From assembly GCA_020696915.1 (NCBI GenBank), contig JAJFMR010000055.1, positions 1 to 11,509 of the forward strand: a stretch of DNA of 11,509 nt, read 5' to 3'. This DNA comes from Rhizobiaceae bacterium (GTDB taxonomy: Bacteria; Pseudomonadota; Alphaproteobacteria; Rhizobiales; Rhizobiaceae). The notes beneath the pieces are model-generated. The model did not search any database and was not told where the DNA came from. It worked only from the letters and a program-made list of their open reading frames with translations. This document shows positions 1 to 6,873 of this stretch, piece after piece. The position numbers were made by a program, and so were the translations under genes. How positions within the stretch are numbered: position 1 is the stretch's first letter; every line of letters starts with the position of its first letter.

Positions 1-418
1 CGCCGGCTTGCGAGTTGCCTACGATTTGTGAGCCGGCGGGTGTCGTTGCGCATGGTCTGAGCGGCGGAAGCGGAAGCCACCATCCTGCGCGATGCCGCCG
101 AGGACCGCGATCAGCCCGGTTGAGCTGGGCTGCGACCGCGGATCGGCCTCCGGGCCGCGAGCAGATGCTGTGGCAACGGGCGTTGCCACATGGATCCGCA
201 GGGCCCGCTTTTCGAGTGAAACGGACCATACGCCTGGAATATTCGCCGAGGCGTGAGCGTTCACGTCGCGAGCATGTCCCGGAACGCAGGCGACGAAGAC
301 GCAAACACTCCGTCGTCCCATTACTGGCATGCTCGGAGTTGCCCGTCGGTGGTCGATCGGGCAGTTTTCATTTAAAGTTGCTCGCGCCGCGCTGGACGCG
401 GTCAATCGGGAGGAAGAC
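1..418. other. Region without a supportable gene
   Basis: About 420 bases with no coding frame I can defend. Open frames exist on both strands (15-422 on + and 19-498 on -), but their translations are rich in Arg, Pro, Ser and His, show no domain or membrane pattern, and the minus frame runs into the well-supported gene at 419. The stretch holds an 8-bp inverted repeat (1-8 with 31-38), a perfect 10-bp-arm palindrome (169-190) and a 6-bp inverted repeat followed by TTTT (340-345 with 358-363). It could be the eroded end of a neighbouring gene plus the 5' regulatory region of the small exported protein. Confidence 0.5.
169..190. promoter_or_regulatory. Perfect 22-bp palindrome, possible operator or hairpin
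   Basis: The arms TGTGGCAACG (169-178) and CGTTGCCACA (181-190) are exact reverse complements around a GG centre. No T run follows, so it does not look like an intrinsic terminator. Perfect symmetry, two-base centre and intergenic position suit a dimeric regulator's operator, but the next recognised gene starts about 230 bases downstream and no regulator gene is in view. Function is inference only. Confidence 0.4.
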
Positions 419-652
419 ATGAGAACGCTTCTGGCATCAGCATTTGTTTTCGCCCTCGTCTGTCCGGGCTTCGCCAACCAGTGCCCGACCCTCGTCAAGC
501 AGATCGATGAGAAGCTTCAGACGGCCCAATTGTCGGACGCCGACAAGGCCAAGATCATGGAGCTGCGCAATTCGGGCGAGCAGCAGCACGCTGCCGGCGA
601 CCATGCCGCGTCCGAAGCCAGCCTGAACGAAGCATTGGCGATGCTCGACTGA
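419..652 (+). CDS. Small exported hypothetical protein (77 aa)
   Basis: Predicted to be a 77-residue periplasmic protein. Residues 1-19 form a signal peptide (Arg at 2, hydrophobic core, likely cleavage after GFA), so the mature protein would start at Asn20-Gln-Cys. The rest is short, charged and helical: residues 24-49 and 55-76 read as two amphipathic helices resembling one TPR-like helical hairpin. The ATG at 419 was chosen because GGGAGGA lies just upstream and the signal peptide begins there; an in-frame ATG at 329 would bury the signal peptide behind 30 unlikely residues. Similar small 'QCP ... DADKA ... LNEAL' proteins are, to my recollection, common in Hyphomicrobiales and have no assigned function. 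It is monocistronic, with a hairpin terminator about 30 bases after the stop, and convergent with the L,D-transpeptidase gene. Confidence 0.75.
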   Translation: MRTLLASAFVFALVCPGFANQCPTLVKQIDEKLQTAQLSDADKAKIMELRNSGEQQHAAGDHAASEASLNEALAMLD

Positions 653-680
653 CACCGGAGCATCGTTCCGGCCTGCTCGA

Positions 681-711
681 CCCGTCCCGCTTGCCGGGGC
701 GGGCCACTTTT
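681..711 (+). terminator. Intrinsic terminator after the small exported protein gene
   Basis: CCCGTCCC (681-688) pairs with GGGGCGGG (696-703), including one G-T pair. The additional pair 689/695 leaves a five-base loop. TTTT follows at 708-711 after a four-base gap. It lies between two convergent genes. Only the + direction has a T run, so termination of the opposing gene here would be less efficient. Confidence 0.65.
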
Positions 712-727
712 CGGCTCCGTTAGTCGC

Positions 728-1696
728 CTAGTTTTCCAAAAATTGGACTTCCGTACCCTTGTCGACGAGGGCGGCCAATTCCCGCGCATCCCAGTTGGTC
801 AAACGCACGCAGCCGTGGGACTGGGTCTTGCCCACCACGTCCGGCTCCGGCGAGCCGTGCAGACCGTAAGTAGGCTCGGAGAGATCGATCCAGACGCCGC
901 CGACGGGGTTGTTCGGACCGGCGGGCAGTTCCAGCGGTTCGTCGTTGTCGCCCTGCCGGAAATTCTCGTCCGGCTGGTAGGAGTAGGTCGCATCGGAGGC
1001 TATTGCGACAACCTTGTGCGTGCCGGAGGGGGAGGGGAGCTGATCGCTGCCTACGGACACGGGATAGGCGGCAACCATTCCGCCATCGGCATCGTAGGCG
1101 CGGAGCTGCGCCGATTGCTTCTCGATCTCGACGCGGACAACCTTCCCCTTGGCGTCAGGTCCGGTATCGGGAACGGTGATCTGCGTGCCTGCCTTGGAAA
1201 AATCGGCGCGGGGATTGAGCGCCTTCAGAAACTCCATGTCCATGTGGAAACGCTCGGCGAGCTTCTCCTCCACGCTGGTGTAGCCGACGTGATCCATCTC
1301 GGCCATTTCCGAAAAATCTTCCGGGACTTCCTCGACGAGGCCCGACAGATCGTCCTGCACGAGGGTGTACGCCTTCAATACGCTCCCGCCTGTTCCGACG
1401 AGAGCCGCCCAAACCTTCTCGTCAAGAACGCCGTCGGCCTCGAGCCCCTGCATCGTCTCGAAAGTCCGAAGGGCATTGTCGACGTTCTCGCCGGGATAGC
1501 CGTCGATGACGCCGGGCGAAACATGGTGCCGGTCGAGCAGAATCTGCAGCTTGGCAACGAGTGGGTCCGGTCCCTTCCCGAAGCCTTCGGTCGAGAATTC
1601 GGCAGAATCGATTTCTTCTGCGGTGATCGCCGCGGCACCGCTGGCGACGGCCAGCAGCGCGAACAGGCTAAGGATCGGCAACAGGAGCTTTCTCAT
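728..1696 (-). CDS. Exported L,D-transpeptidase (YkuD/ErfK family) with peptidoglycan-binding domain
   Basis: A periplasmic L,D-transpeptidase of 322 residues. The family cross-links peptidoglycan stem peptides (3-3 links) or attaches proteins to them through a catalytic cysteine. Residues 1-23 are a signal peptide ending AAA. Residues about 44-100 match a PG_binding_1 domain (LQILLDRHHVSPGVIDG ... AL..FE). Residues about 137-177 resemble a LysM-like fold (hydrophobic run, FLKALNP, ITVP). Residues about 186-320 form the YkuD domain, with His280-Gly281 and the signature SHGCVRL at 293-299, so Cys296 is the nucleophile. All catalytic residues are present. The ATG at 1696 is preceded by GAGGAAG. 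The gene lies just downstream of the oxidase operon's terminator, so it probably has its own promoter. Which linkage it makes cannot be read from sequence. Confidence 0.93.
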   Translation of the reverse strand: MRKLLLPILSLFALLAVASGAAAITAEEIDSAEFSTEGFGKGPDPLVAKLQILLDRHHVSPGVIDGYPGENVDNALRTFETMQGLEADGVLDEKVWAALVGTGGSVLKAYTLVQDDLSGLVEEVPEDFSEMAEMDHVGYTSVEEKLAERFHMDMEFLKALNPRADFSKAGTQITVPDTGPDAKGKVVRVEIEKQSAQLRAYDADGGMVAAYPVSVGSDQLPSPSGTHKVVAIASDATYSYQPDENFRQGDNDEPLELPAGPNNPVGGVWIDLSEPTYGLHGSPEPDVVGKTQSHGCVRLTNWDARELAALVDKGTEVQFLEN

Positions 1697-1740
1697 CTTC
1701 GTCTTCCTCGTTCGGACCAGGCAGGTGAACTCCGCAACCT

Positions 1741-1784
1741 CAAAAAGGCTCCCGGAGCGGGATGGCTGGTTGCGCTCCGGGAGC
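1741..1784 (-). terminator. Strong intrinsic terminator closing the oxidase gene run
   Basis: Two 11-base arms (1774-1784 and 1748-1758) are perfect reverse complements (GCTCCCGGAGC / GCTCCGGGAGC) around a 15-base loop. On the minus strand the stem is followed by C and then TTTTT (1746-1742). It starts 7 bases after the stop of the small membrane protein gene, which fixes the 3' end of the upstream transcript. Confidence 0.85.
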
Positions 1785-1790
1785 GCGGTG

Positions 1791-2174
1791 TCAACGAAGC
1801 TGAGCGCAGGGATCGAGCAGGAAGGCGGCCGCGCCGGCCAGCAGGACGCCCATCAGGGACAGCGCCGACAGCCACCGCATGACCGACATGGAGAAAGGAT
1901 GCTCTTCGTCCTGCACCCTGAACCGAAACAGACGGGCGATGGTGATAGGGCGCAAGAGAAAGACGACGAGAGGGACTGCCGCGAGTGCCGTGACCGCCAG
2001 CACCTGGGCCGTGACGAAGAGTCCGGACACCTCCGCCACCCCGGATTGCCCGAACGCGCAGAGCGCGGATTGCGGGCCATAGAGCAGCAAAAGATGCGCC
2101 GCCCAGATGACCGGTCCAGCCAGCAGGAACGCGACTGCAGACAGTACGGATGTGTCGCCGGGCCCGGACTTCAT
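1791..2174 (-). CDS. Small three-helix membrane protein of the cytochrome oxidase operon
   Basis: A 127-residue inner-membrane protein with predicted helices at about 8-32, 50-75 and 99-120. The first helix carries a W-x-x-H-x-x-x-x-Y pattern (Trp24, His27, Tyr32) followed by Cys39, and another Cys sits near the C terminus (Cys123). I recall small proteins of this type next to cox genes in alphaproteobacteria, but they have no firm function. Assembly, or an accessory subunit of the oxidase, is inferred from position alone: the gene starts 13 bases after the stop of the fused subunit I/III and ends at the operon terminator. The ATG at 2174 was chosen because the longer open frame upstream (to 2648) overlaps the oxidase gene and reads as Arg/Ser-rich nonsense. 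GGGG lies about 9 bases before the start. Confidence 0.8.
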   Translation of the reverse strand: MKSGPGDTSVLSAVAFLLAGPVIWAAHLLLLYGPQSALCAFGQSGVAEVSGLFVTAQVLAVTALAAVPLVVFLLRPITIARLFRFRVQDEEHPFSMSVMRWLSALSLMGVLLAGAAAFLLDPCAQLR

Positions 2175-2187
2175 CGAAGAAACCCCA

Positions 2188-4725
2188 TCACGCGACCAGC
2201 CTTGGATAGCCGTGGACCAGCGCCAGTCCGAAGAGCGACTGGAACACGGCATAGTGGTAGAGCAGCGCCAAATTGTCGAACGTGACGCGCCACTCCCGGT
2301 CGAGCCGGCGGACGAGCAGGCGTGCGGCGGTGAAGAGGCCCATGATGACCAGCGCTGCCGCGACCTGCCCGAACAGGACCGAGGCCATGTAGACCATAGC
2401 CCCGTAGGCACTGTCGGAGGGTTGCAGGCCGGTTCGCCAATGGCCGAGCAGTTCGATGGCGAGCGCGCCCGACATGCACAAAAGGGCAACGAGAATTGCC
2501 GCCGCGGCAGCTGTTCCCAGGTTTCCCGGAGAGGGCAGCAGGCGGCGCGCGGCCATGATGGCTGCCGAGCCGCAGACCAGCAGCAGTGCCGACAATGCCG
2601 GCCAGCCGGGAGAGGGCAGCTGCGGCGCGCCGGCCGGTGCCCAGACATCGGGTGAAACGGTCCACAGGAAGAGGTACGAGAAGACGTAGGACAGGTAGAG
2701 CGAGCCGGCGACGAACATCAGGACGACCATCGCCCACCATGAATGGGATGTCGGGCCCGTGACGTAGGTCGGCAGTTTCATACCGCCGCCTATGTCGACA
2801 CTGCCCTTGGCGGGGCCGGGATCCAGGCTCCAGGTCCAGACAAGGCAGAAGACGATGGCCAGCACTCCGCAGACGGCGGCGATCATCACGAGCTTGACGG
2901 TGAGCAGCAGGAAACAGGCAGCGGTGAACATTGCCGCCAGCAGCGGGGACCAGCCGGGGCCGGGCATCTGGATGATGTATTGAGGCCTCGCCTCGACGGG
3001 CGAGGTGACGATCGTCTCGCGGCCGCCGGTCGGTGCCCCCGGCAGGAACCAGCGGCCAGCCTGCACGTCTTCGACCAGGTTTTCCTGATCCCAAAGCGGC
3101 TCGCGGCTGGTGACCAGCGGAATGCTGCGCGTCGCATAGACGTCGCTGGGCAGCCATTCCAGCGTGCCGGCGCCCCACGGATTCTCCGGTTTTGGGCCCG
3201 GCCGCACCGTTCGGAACAGATCGATGACGAAAAGGAGAATCCCGGCGCCCAGGATGTAGGAGCCGGCGGTGGACACCAGGTTGAGAGTGTCCCAGCCGAG
3301 TTCCGCCGGATAGGTCCAGACGCGCCGCGGCATCCCGAGCAGGCCGGTGAGGTGCATGGGGAAGAAGGCGATGTTGAAGCCGAGGAACATCAGCCAGAAG
3401 ACCCATCGTCCAAGCCGTTCCGAGAGCATGCGGCGGCTGAACAGCGGCATCCAGTGGTAGAAGGTGGCGAACAGCGGGAAGACCATTCCGCCGACCAGCA
3501 CGTAGTGGAAGTGGGCGACCACGAAATATGTGTCGTGCACCTGGTAGTCGAACGGCACCATGGCGACCATGACGCCGGTCAGCCCGCCGAGGGTGAAGAT
3601 GAAGAGAAAGCCGAGGACAAAGAGCGATGCCGTGGTGATCCGGAACCGCCGCCGTCCAGCGGCCATGGTGGCGATCCAGGAAAAGACCTGGATCCCCGAG
3701 GGCACTGCGACGGCGGCGCTGGCGGCGGAGAAAAAGGCGAGGCTCAGCGCCGGGATGCCCGTCGTGAACATGTGGTGCACCCACAGGCCGAACGAGAAAA
3801 AGCCCGTGGCAATCAGCGCGACGACGATCAGGCGATAGCCGACCAGCGGCGTCTGCGCCATCGTCGGCACGATCATGGAAACCAGGCCGGCCGCAGGCAG
3901 GAAGATGATGTAGACCTCCGGGTGGCCGAAGAACCAGAAGAGGTGCTGCCACAGCAGCGCATCTCCGCCGAGCGCGGCGGTGAAGAAGGGCCACCCGAAC
4001 GAGCGCTCGATTTCGAGCATCATCGTGGCCAGGATCACCGCCGGGAAGGCGAACATGATCATCGCGGCGAAGATCAGCATCGACCAGGCGAAGATCGGCA
4101 TTTTCGAAAGGCTCATTCCCGGAGGCCGGGTGCGCAGCGTGCCGACCACGATCTCGACGGCGCCGGCAATGGCCGAGATCTCGATGAACCCAATGCCGAG
4201 CAGCCAGAAGTCGGCATTGTCGGCCGGCGAGAACTCTTTCAGCGTGAGAGGCGGGTACATGAACCAGCCGCCGGCCGGCGCCAGGTCGTAGAAGATGGTG
4301 GTGAAGAAGACGAGGCCGCCGATCACATAGGCCCAGATCGCGTAGGCGCTGAGCCGCGGGAAGGGAAGGTCGCGCGCCGCCAGCATCTGCGGCAAAAGCA
4401 TGACGCCGAGCGCCTCGACCGCGGGCACGGCGAACAGGAACATCATCGTCGTGCCATGCATGGTGAACATCTGGTTGTAGAGTTCCTGGCCGATGAAGTC
4501 GTTTCCGCTCACCGCCAGCTGCGTGCGCATGAGGATCGCCAGCACGCCGGCCATCAGGAAGAACAGGAAGGCCACGCCGATATATATTAGCCCGACCACC
4601 GTATTGTTGACGGCGGTGACGATCCGCCAGCCCTTCGGCGTCGCCCAGACGCGCTCCAGATCCTCGAGCTCCCGAGCCGGCCGCGGCGTCGAATTGGGAA
4701 GTTGCACGATTACCTGATCCGTCAT
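2188..4725 (-). CDS. ctaD/ctaE fusion: Fused cytochrome c oxidase subunit I + III (caa3 type)
   Basis: Catalytic core of a heme-copper oxygen reductase (845 aa): reduces O2 to water with electrons from subunit II and translocates protons. Subunit I spans about 30-540. Visible sites: His90 and His407 (low-spin heme), His405 (high-spin heme), His268, His317 and His318 (CuB), Tyr272 of the GHPEVY motif (cross-linked Tyr), Glu270 (D-channel end), His397/Asp398 and Arg467/Arg468 (propionate/Mg region). Glu in GHPEVY places it with A1-type enzymes. A linker (about 540-590) leads to a subunit III-like part with several helices (about 592-845). Odd: Gln346 replaces the K-channel Lys, and Val108, Ser126 and Glu191 stand where D-channel Asn residues are usual. 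The ATG at 4725 is 7 bases after the subunit II stop with no clear Shine-Dalgarno, suggesting translational coupling; longer starts overlap subunit II. Confidence 0.95.
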   Translation of the reverse strand: MTDQVIVQLPNSTPRPARELEDLERVWATPKGWRIVTAVNNTVVGLIYIGVAFLFFLMAGVLAILMRTQLAVSGNDFIGQELYNQMFTMHGTTMMFLFAVPAVEALGVMLLPQMLAARDLPFPRLSAYAIWAYVIGGLVFFTTIFYDLAPAGGWFMYPPLTLKEFSPADNADFWLLGIGFIEISAIAGAVEIVVGTLRTRPPGMSLSKMPIFAWSMLIFAAMIMFAFPAVILATMMLEIERSFGWPFFTAALGGDALLWQHLFWFFGHPEVYIIFLPAAGLVSMIVPTMAQTPLVGYRLIVVALIATGFFSFGLWVHHMFTTGIPALSLAFFSAASAAVAVPSGIQVFSWIATMAAGRRRFRITTASLFVLGFLFIFTLGGLTGVMVAMVPFDYQVHDTYFVVAHFHYVLVGGMVFPLFATFYHWMPLFSRRMLSERLGRWVFWLMFLGFNIAFFPMHLTGLLGMPRRVWTYPAELGWDTLNLVSTAGSYILGAGILLFVIDLFRTVRPGPKPENPWGAGTLEWLPSDVYATRSIPLVTSREPLWDQENLVEDVQAGRWFLPGAPTGGRETIVTSPVEARPQYIIQMPGPGWSPLLAAMFTAACFLLLTVKLVMIAAVCGVLAIVFCLVWTWSLDPGPAKGSVDIGGGMKLPTYVTGPTSHSWWAMVVLMFVAGSLYLSYVFSYLFLWTVSPDVWAPAGAPQLPSPGWPALSALLLVCGSAAIMAARRLLPSPGNLGTAAAAAILVALLCMSGALAIELLGHWRTGLQPSDSAYGAMVYMASVLFGQVAAALVIMGLFTAARLLVRRLDREWRVTFDNLALLYHYAVFQSLFGLALVHGYPRLVA

Positions 4726-4732
4726 GGCGTGC

Positions 4733-5722
4733 TCAGTCCAGATGGTCGAGATAGTCGGAGAGGCTGGCCAGCTCGGCGTCGGTGAAGATGCCATAGGGAG
4801 GCATCAGGTTCTCGGGCTTGACGTGCTGGCCGTCGCGGATCCAGCGGGCGAAGGAAGGCGCGTCATTGGGGAGCGAGGCGGCGGCAAGCGAATGCCGGCT
4901 GCCGACATGGGTGAGGTCGGGTCCGATGACCCCTGCCGCTCCGGTGCCCCGGACGGTGTGGCAGCCGCCGCAGCCGCTCGCCAGAAACAGGGCATGCCCC
5001 TGGACCGCCGCCTCTCCGGCCGGCGGACGCGCTTCCGACGCTTCCTTCAGGAGCCATGCCGCGAAGTCGTCTTCCGTCATAGCGATGACGAAGAAAGACA
5101 TCAGCGCGTGCGGCCCGCCGCAATACTCGGCGCACTGGCCGCGGCTGATGCCGGGCTCGCGGACATGCAGCGTCAGCGTGTTCGTGCGACCTGGAATCAT
5201 GTCGAGCTTGCCGGCGAGCTGCGGTACCCAGAAACTGTGGATCACGTCGGCCGAGGTCAGCTCGATGGGTACCGGCTGTCCCGCCGGAATGCGCAACTCG
5301 TTGGCGCTCTCGATGCGCACGCCATCCTCGGTGATGTAGGTGACCCGCCACCACCAGCGTTCGCCGCTGACCTCGATCCTCAGGGCATCCCGTCCGGCTC
5401 CAGCCGGCTCGGCTGCCATCCCCATGATGGTGACGCCGTAGAGAACGAGCCCGACTAGCGTCAGGACAGGGAAGACCACCCCCAGAGCGAAGACCAGCCT
5501 CTCGCTGGCGAGGCGGCTTCGCCATTCGTCGCTGCCGAAGAGCGCAAGGGCCGCAAGGACAGCGACGGCGACGAAGATCACGGTGCACAGTACGAACAGC
5601 ACGATCGACAGGGTGTGGATGCGGCCGGCCTCGCCGCCGGCGGGATCGAGAGCCGACTGCACCCCCGCGCAGGCCGCCAGCGGCAGCAGGACAGCCAGAG
5701 CGGGAAAGCGTGGTGCTCTCAT
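4733..5722 (-). CDS. ctaC: Cytochrome c oxidase subunit II, CuA lipoprotein with fused cytochrome c (caa3 type)
   Basis: Accepts electrons and passes them through CuA to subunit I (329 aa). Residues 1-17 are a signal with lipobox LAAC, so Cys18 should be lipidated. Two membrane helices follow (about 36-62 and 76-100). The periplasmic cupredoxin domain (about 113-215) has an aromatic WWW patch (123-125) for electron entry or transfer and the full CuA set: His162, Cys197, Glu199, Cys201, His205, Met208. The C-terminal domain (about 235-329) is a monoheme cytochrome c with CGGCH (251-255) and a likely Met ligand at 307 (LMPPYG), making this a caa3-type subunit. Its ATG overlaps the stop of the triheme cytochrome gene in an ATGA (5722-5719), and the next gene begins 7 bases after its stop, so the three genes are probably co-translated. 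AGGTGGG lies upstream. Confidence 0.95.
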   Translation of the reverse strand: MRAPRFPALAVLLPLAACAGVQSALDPAGGEAGRIHTLSIVLFVLCTVIFVAVAVLAALALFGSDEWRSRLASERLVFALGVVFPVLTLVGLVLYGVTIMGMAAEPAGAGRDALRIEVSGERWWWRVTYITEDGVRIESANELRIPAGQPVPIELTSADVIHSFWVPQLAGKLDMIPGRTNTLTLHVREPGISRGQCAEYCGGPHALMSFFVIAMTEDDFAAWLLKEASEARPPAGEAAVQGHALFLASGCGGCHTVRGTGAAGVIGPDLTHVGSRHSLAAASLPNDAPSFARWIRDGQHVKPENLMPPYGIFTDAELASLSDYLDHLD

Positions 5723-6873
5723 GGCTGCCCACCTGCAGCCGTGGCGCGGCCGCCGAGGGGCTGGCGTTCTTCGGATGAAAAAAAAGCCGCGGCGTCGCGC
5801 ATCTGGCGGGCGGTGAGGCGCCGCGCTACCGACGCCATGATCCGTCCATGCGCCGTCGACGCCCGTCCGCCGCGCTGCCAGAGCTCCAATTGGGAAAGGA
5901 GATACGAGGCGTGCTGTCCGGCAAGACTCGGGAAGGATGGAGCCCTGCCATCCCCATGGCACGCGAGGCACGGCGGAACGTCCCGATCCGGGTCGCCTCG
6001 CCTTGCCAGATCCTGGCCGCGCAATCGCTCTTGCGCCTTTGCGTCGACCGCCGCCGCGGGCGGCGGCGGCAGCGCTGCGTAATAGGCTGCAAGCCGCTCC
6101 ATCCCGGCGCTCGAGAGAGCGCCTGCAACGGGCTGCATGATGCCGCTCGGCCGCCGGCGCCCGAAATATTCGTGCAAGGCGCGGCGGAGGTAGGTCTCCG
6201 ACTGACCGGCAAGGTTTGGAACGAGCGCACTCAAGGTGGGAAGGCCGCTGTCGTCGTGGCAGCGCCGGCACTCGGTCAGCGGCTGCCGTGCTTCGGCGGC
6301 AGGGCGGCCGCCGGGCGGCGGGTTCTCCAGGCGATCGATGCCTGCCATTGACGGATAGGCGTTCATCCCGGCCGGACCGGTTTCGCGAAGCCGGTCGAGA
6401 AAGGCGGTCACCGCCCACACTTCATCGTTGCGCAACTGCGAGGGCCACGCCGGCATGCCCGTGTATTTCAGGCCGTTCATGACGATCCAGAATATTTCTT
6501 CGAGCGCTTCCCGTTTGGCCAGCGCCGCGGCCAGGTCGGGCGGCGGCGGCAACATCCCGCTGACGATGGCGTTGACCGGTTCTCCCGGCCTTGCGTGGCA
6601 GGGCACGCAGCCGCCCTCGAAGTGCGCCGCGCCGAGCCTCGCCATGTCCGGGTCATGCACTGGCCGCACCTCGACCGTCGAGCTGTAGGTCGCCACCGAC
6701 CGCTCCCGAACCTGGGTGAGCAGCCATGTGGTAATGCCGAGATGCTCGCGGTCCGCCCCGACCGGATAAACCCCGGACCAGATGAAGAGAGCGACTGCGA
6801 GCACGCCGAGACCAGCGATGAGGGTGACGGCTGCCAGGAGCCGTTGCCACGCCGGACGATGCTCAGCCGGCAT
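5719..6873 (-). CDS. Membrane-anchored triheme cytochrome c
   Basis: Predicted periplasmic electron carrier held by an N-terminal helix (about 11-32 of 384 aa) with no obvious cleavage site. It has three CxxCH heme sites: CVPCH (89-93), CRRCH (202-206) and CLACH (302-306). Likely distal Met ligands are Met140 (TGMPAW), Met246 (SGIMQP) and Met346 (GRIMAS). The first domain resembles the class I cytochromes of alcohol-dehydrogenase-type complexes. The last two look like a tandem cytochrome c4/c553 pair (LAGQ..YL repeated at 221-229 and 317-325). Four-base overlap with subunit II implies it feeds this oxidase, from the bc1 complex or a dehydrogenase (inference). Start is uncertain: ATG at 6873 has GGAG 11 bases upstream and overlaps the preceding gene by 11 bases; ATG at 6897 and GTG at 6912 are alternatives. 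Confidence 0.9.
   Translation of the reverse strand: MPAEHRPAWQRLLAAVTLIAGLGVLAVALFIWSGVYPVGADREHLGITTWLLTQVRERSVATYSSTVEVRPVHDPDMARLGAAHFEGGCVPCHARPGEPVNAIVSGMLPPPPDLAAALAKREALEEIFWIVMNGLKYTGMPAWPSQLRNDEVWAVTAFLDRLRETGPAGMNAYPSMAGIDRLENPPPGGRPAAEARQPLTECRRCHDDSGLPTLSALVPNLAGQSETYLRRALHEYFGRRRPSGIMQPVAGALSSAGMERLAAYYAALPPPPAAAVDAKAQERLRGQDLARRGDPDRDVPPCLACHGDGRAPSFPSLAGQHASYLLSQLELWQRGGRASTAHGRIMASVARRLTARQMRDAAAFFSSEERQPLGGRATAAGGQP

Noticed and set aside
1..38. 8-bp inverted repeat CGCCGGCT / AGCCGGCG with a 22-base loop
   Set aside because: No T run follows, the loop is long and the site is cut by the window edge; not enough for a terminator or repeat call.
340..367. TGCCCG / CGGGCA inverted repeat followed by TTTT as a terminator
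   Set aside because: Only six pairs with a 12-base loop, and no supported gene ends just upstream.
19..498. 159-codon minus-strand frame at the left edge
   Set aside because: Overlaps the signal-peptide region of the well-supported + gene at 419 and has no domain, clear ribosome-binding site or membrane pattern. An eroded gene end cannot be excluded.
2171..3994. 607-codon minus-strand frame overlapping subunit I/III in another frame
   Set aside because: Arg/Pro/His-rich shadow; the overlapping frame has correct helices and ligands, with no sign of a frameshift between them.
2743..4590. 615-codon open frame on + opposite the oxidase gene
   Set aside because: Antisense shadow of a GC-rich gene: the product is almost all Asp, Glu, Arg, His and Gly with no domain, while the minus frame codes for a complete oxidase with all metal ligands.
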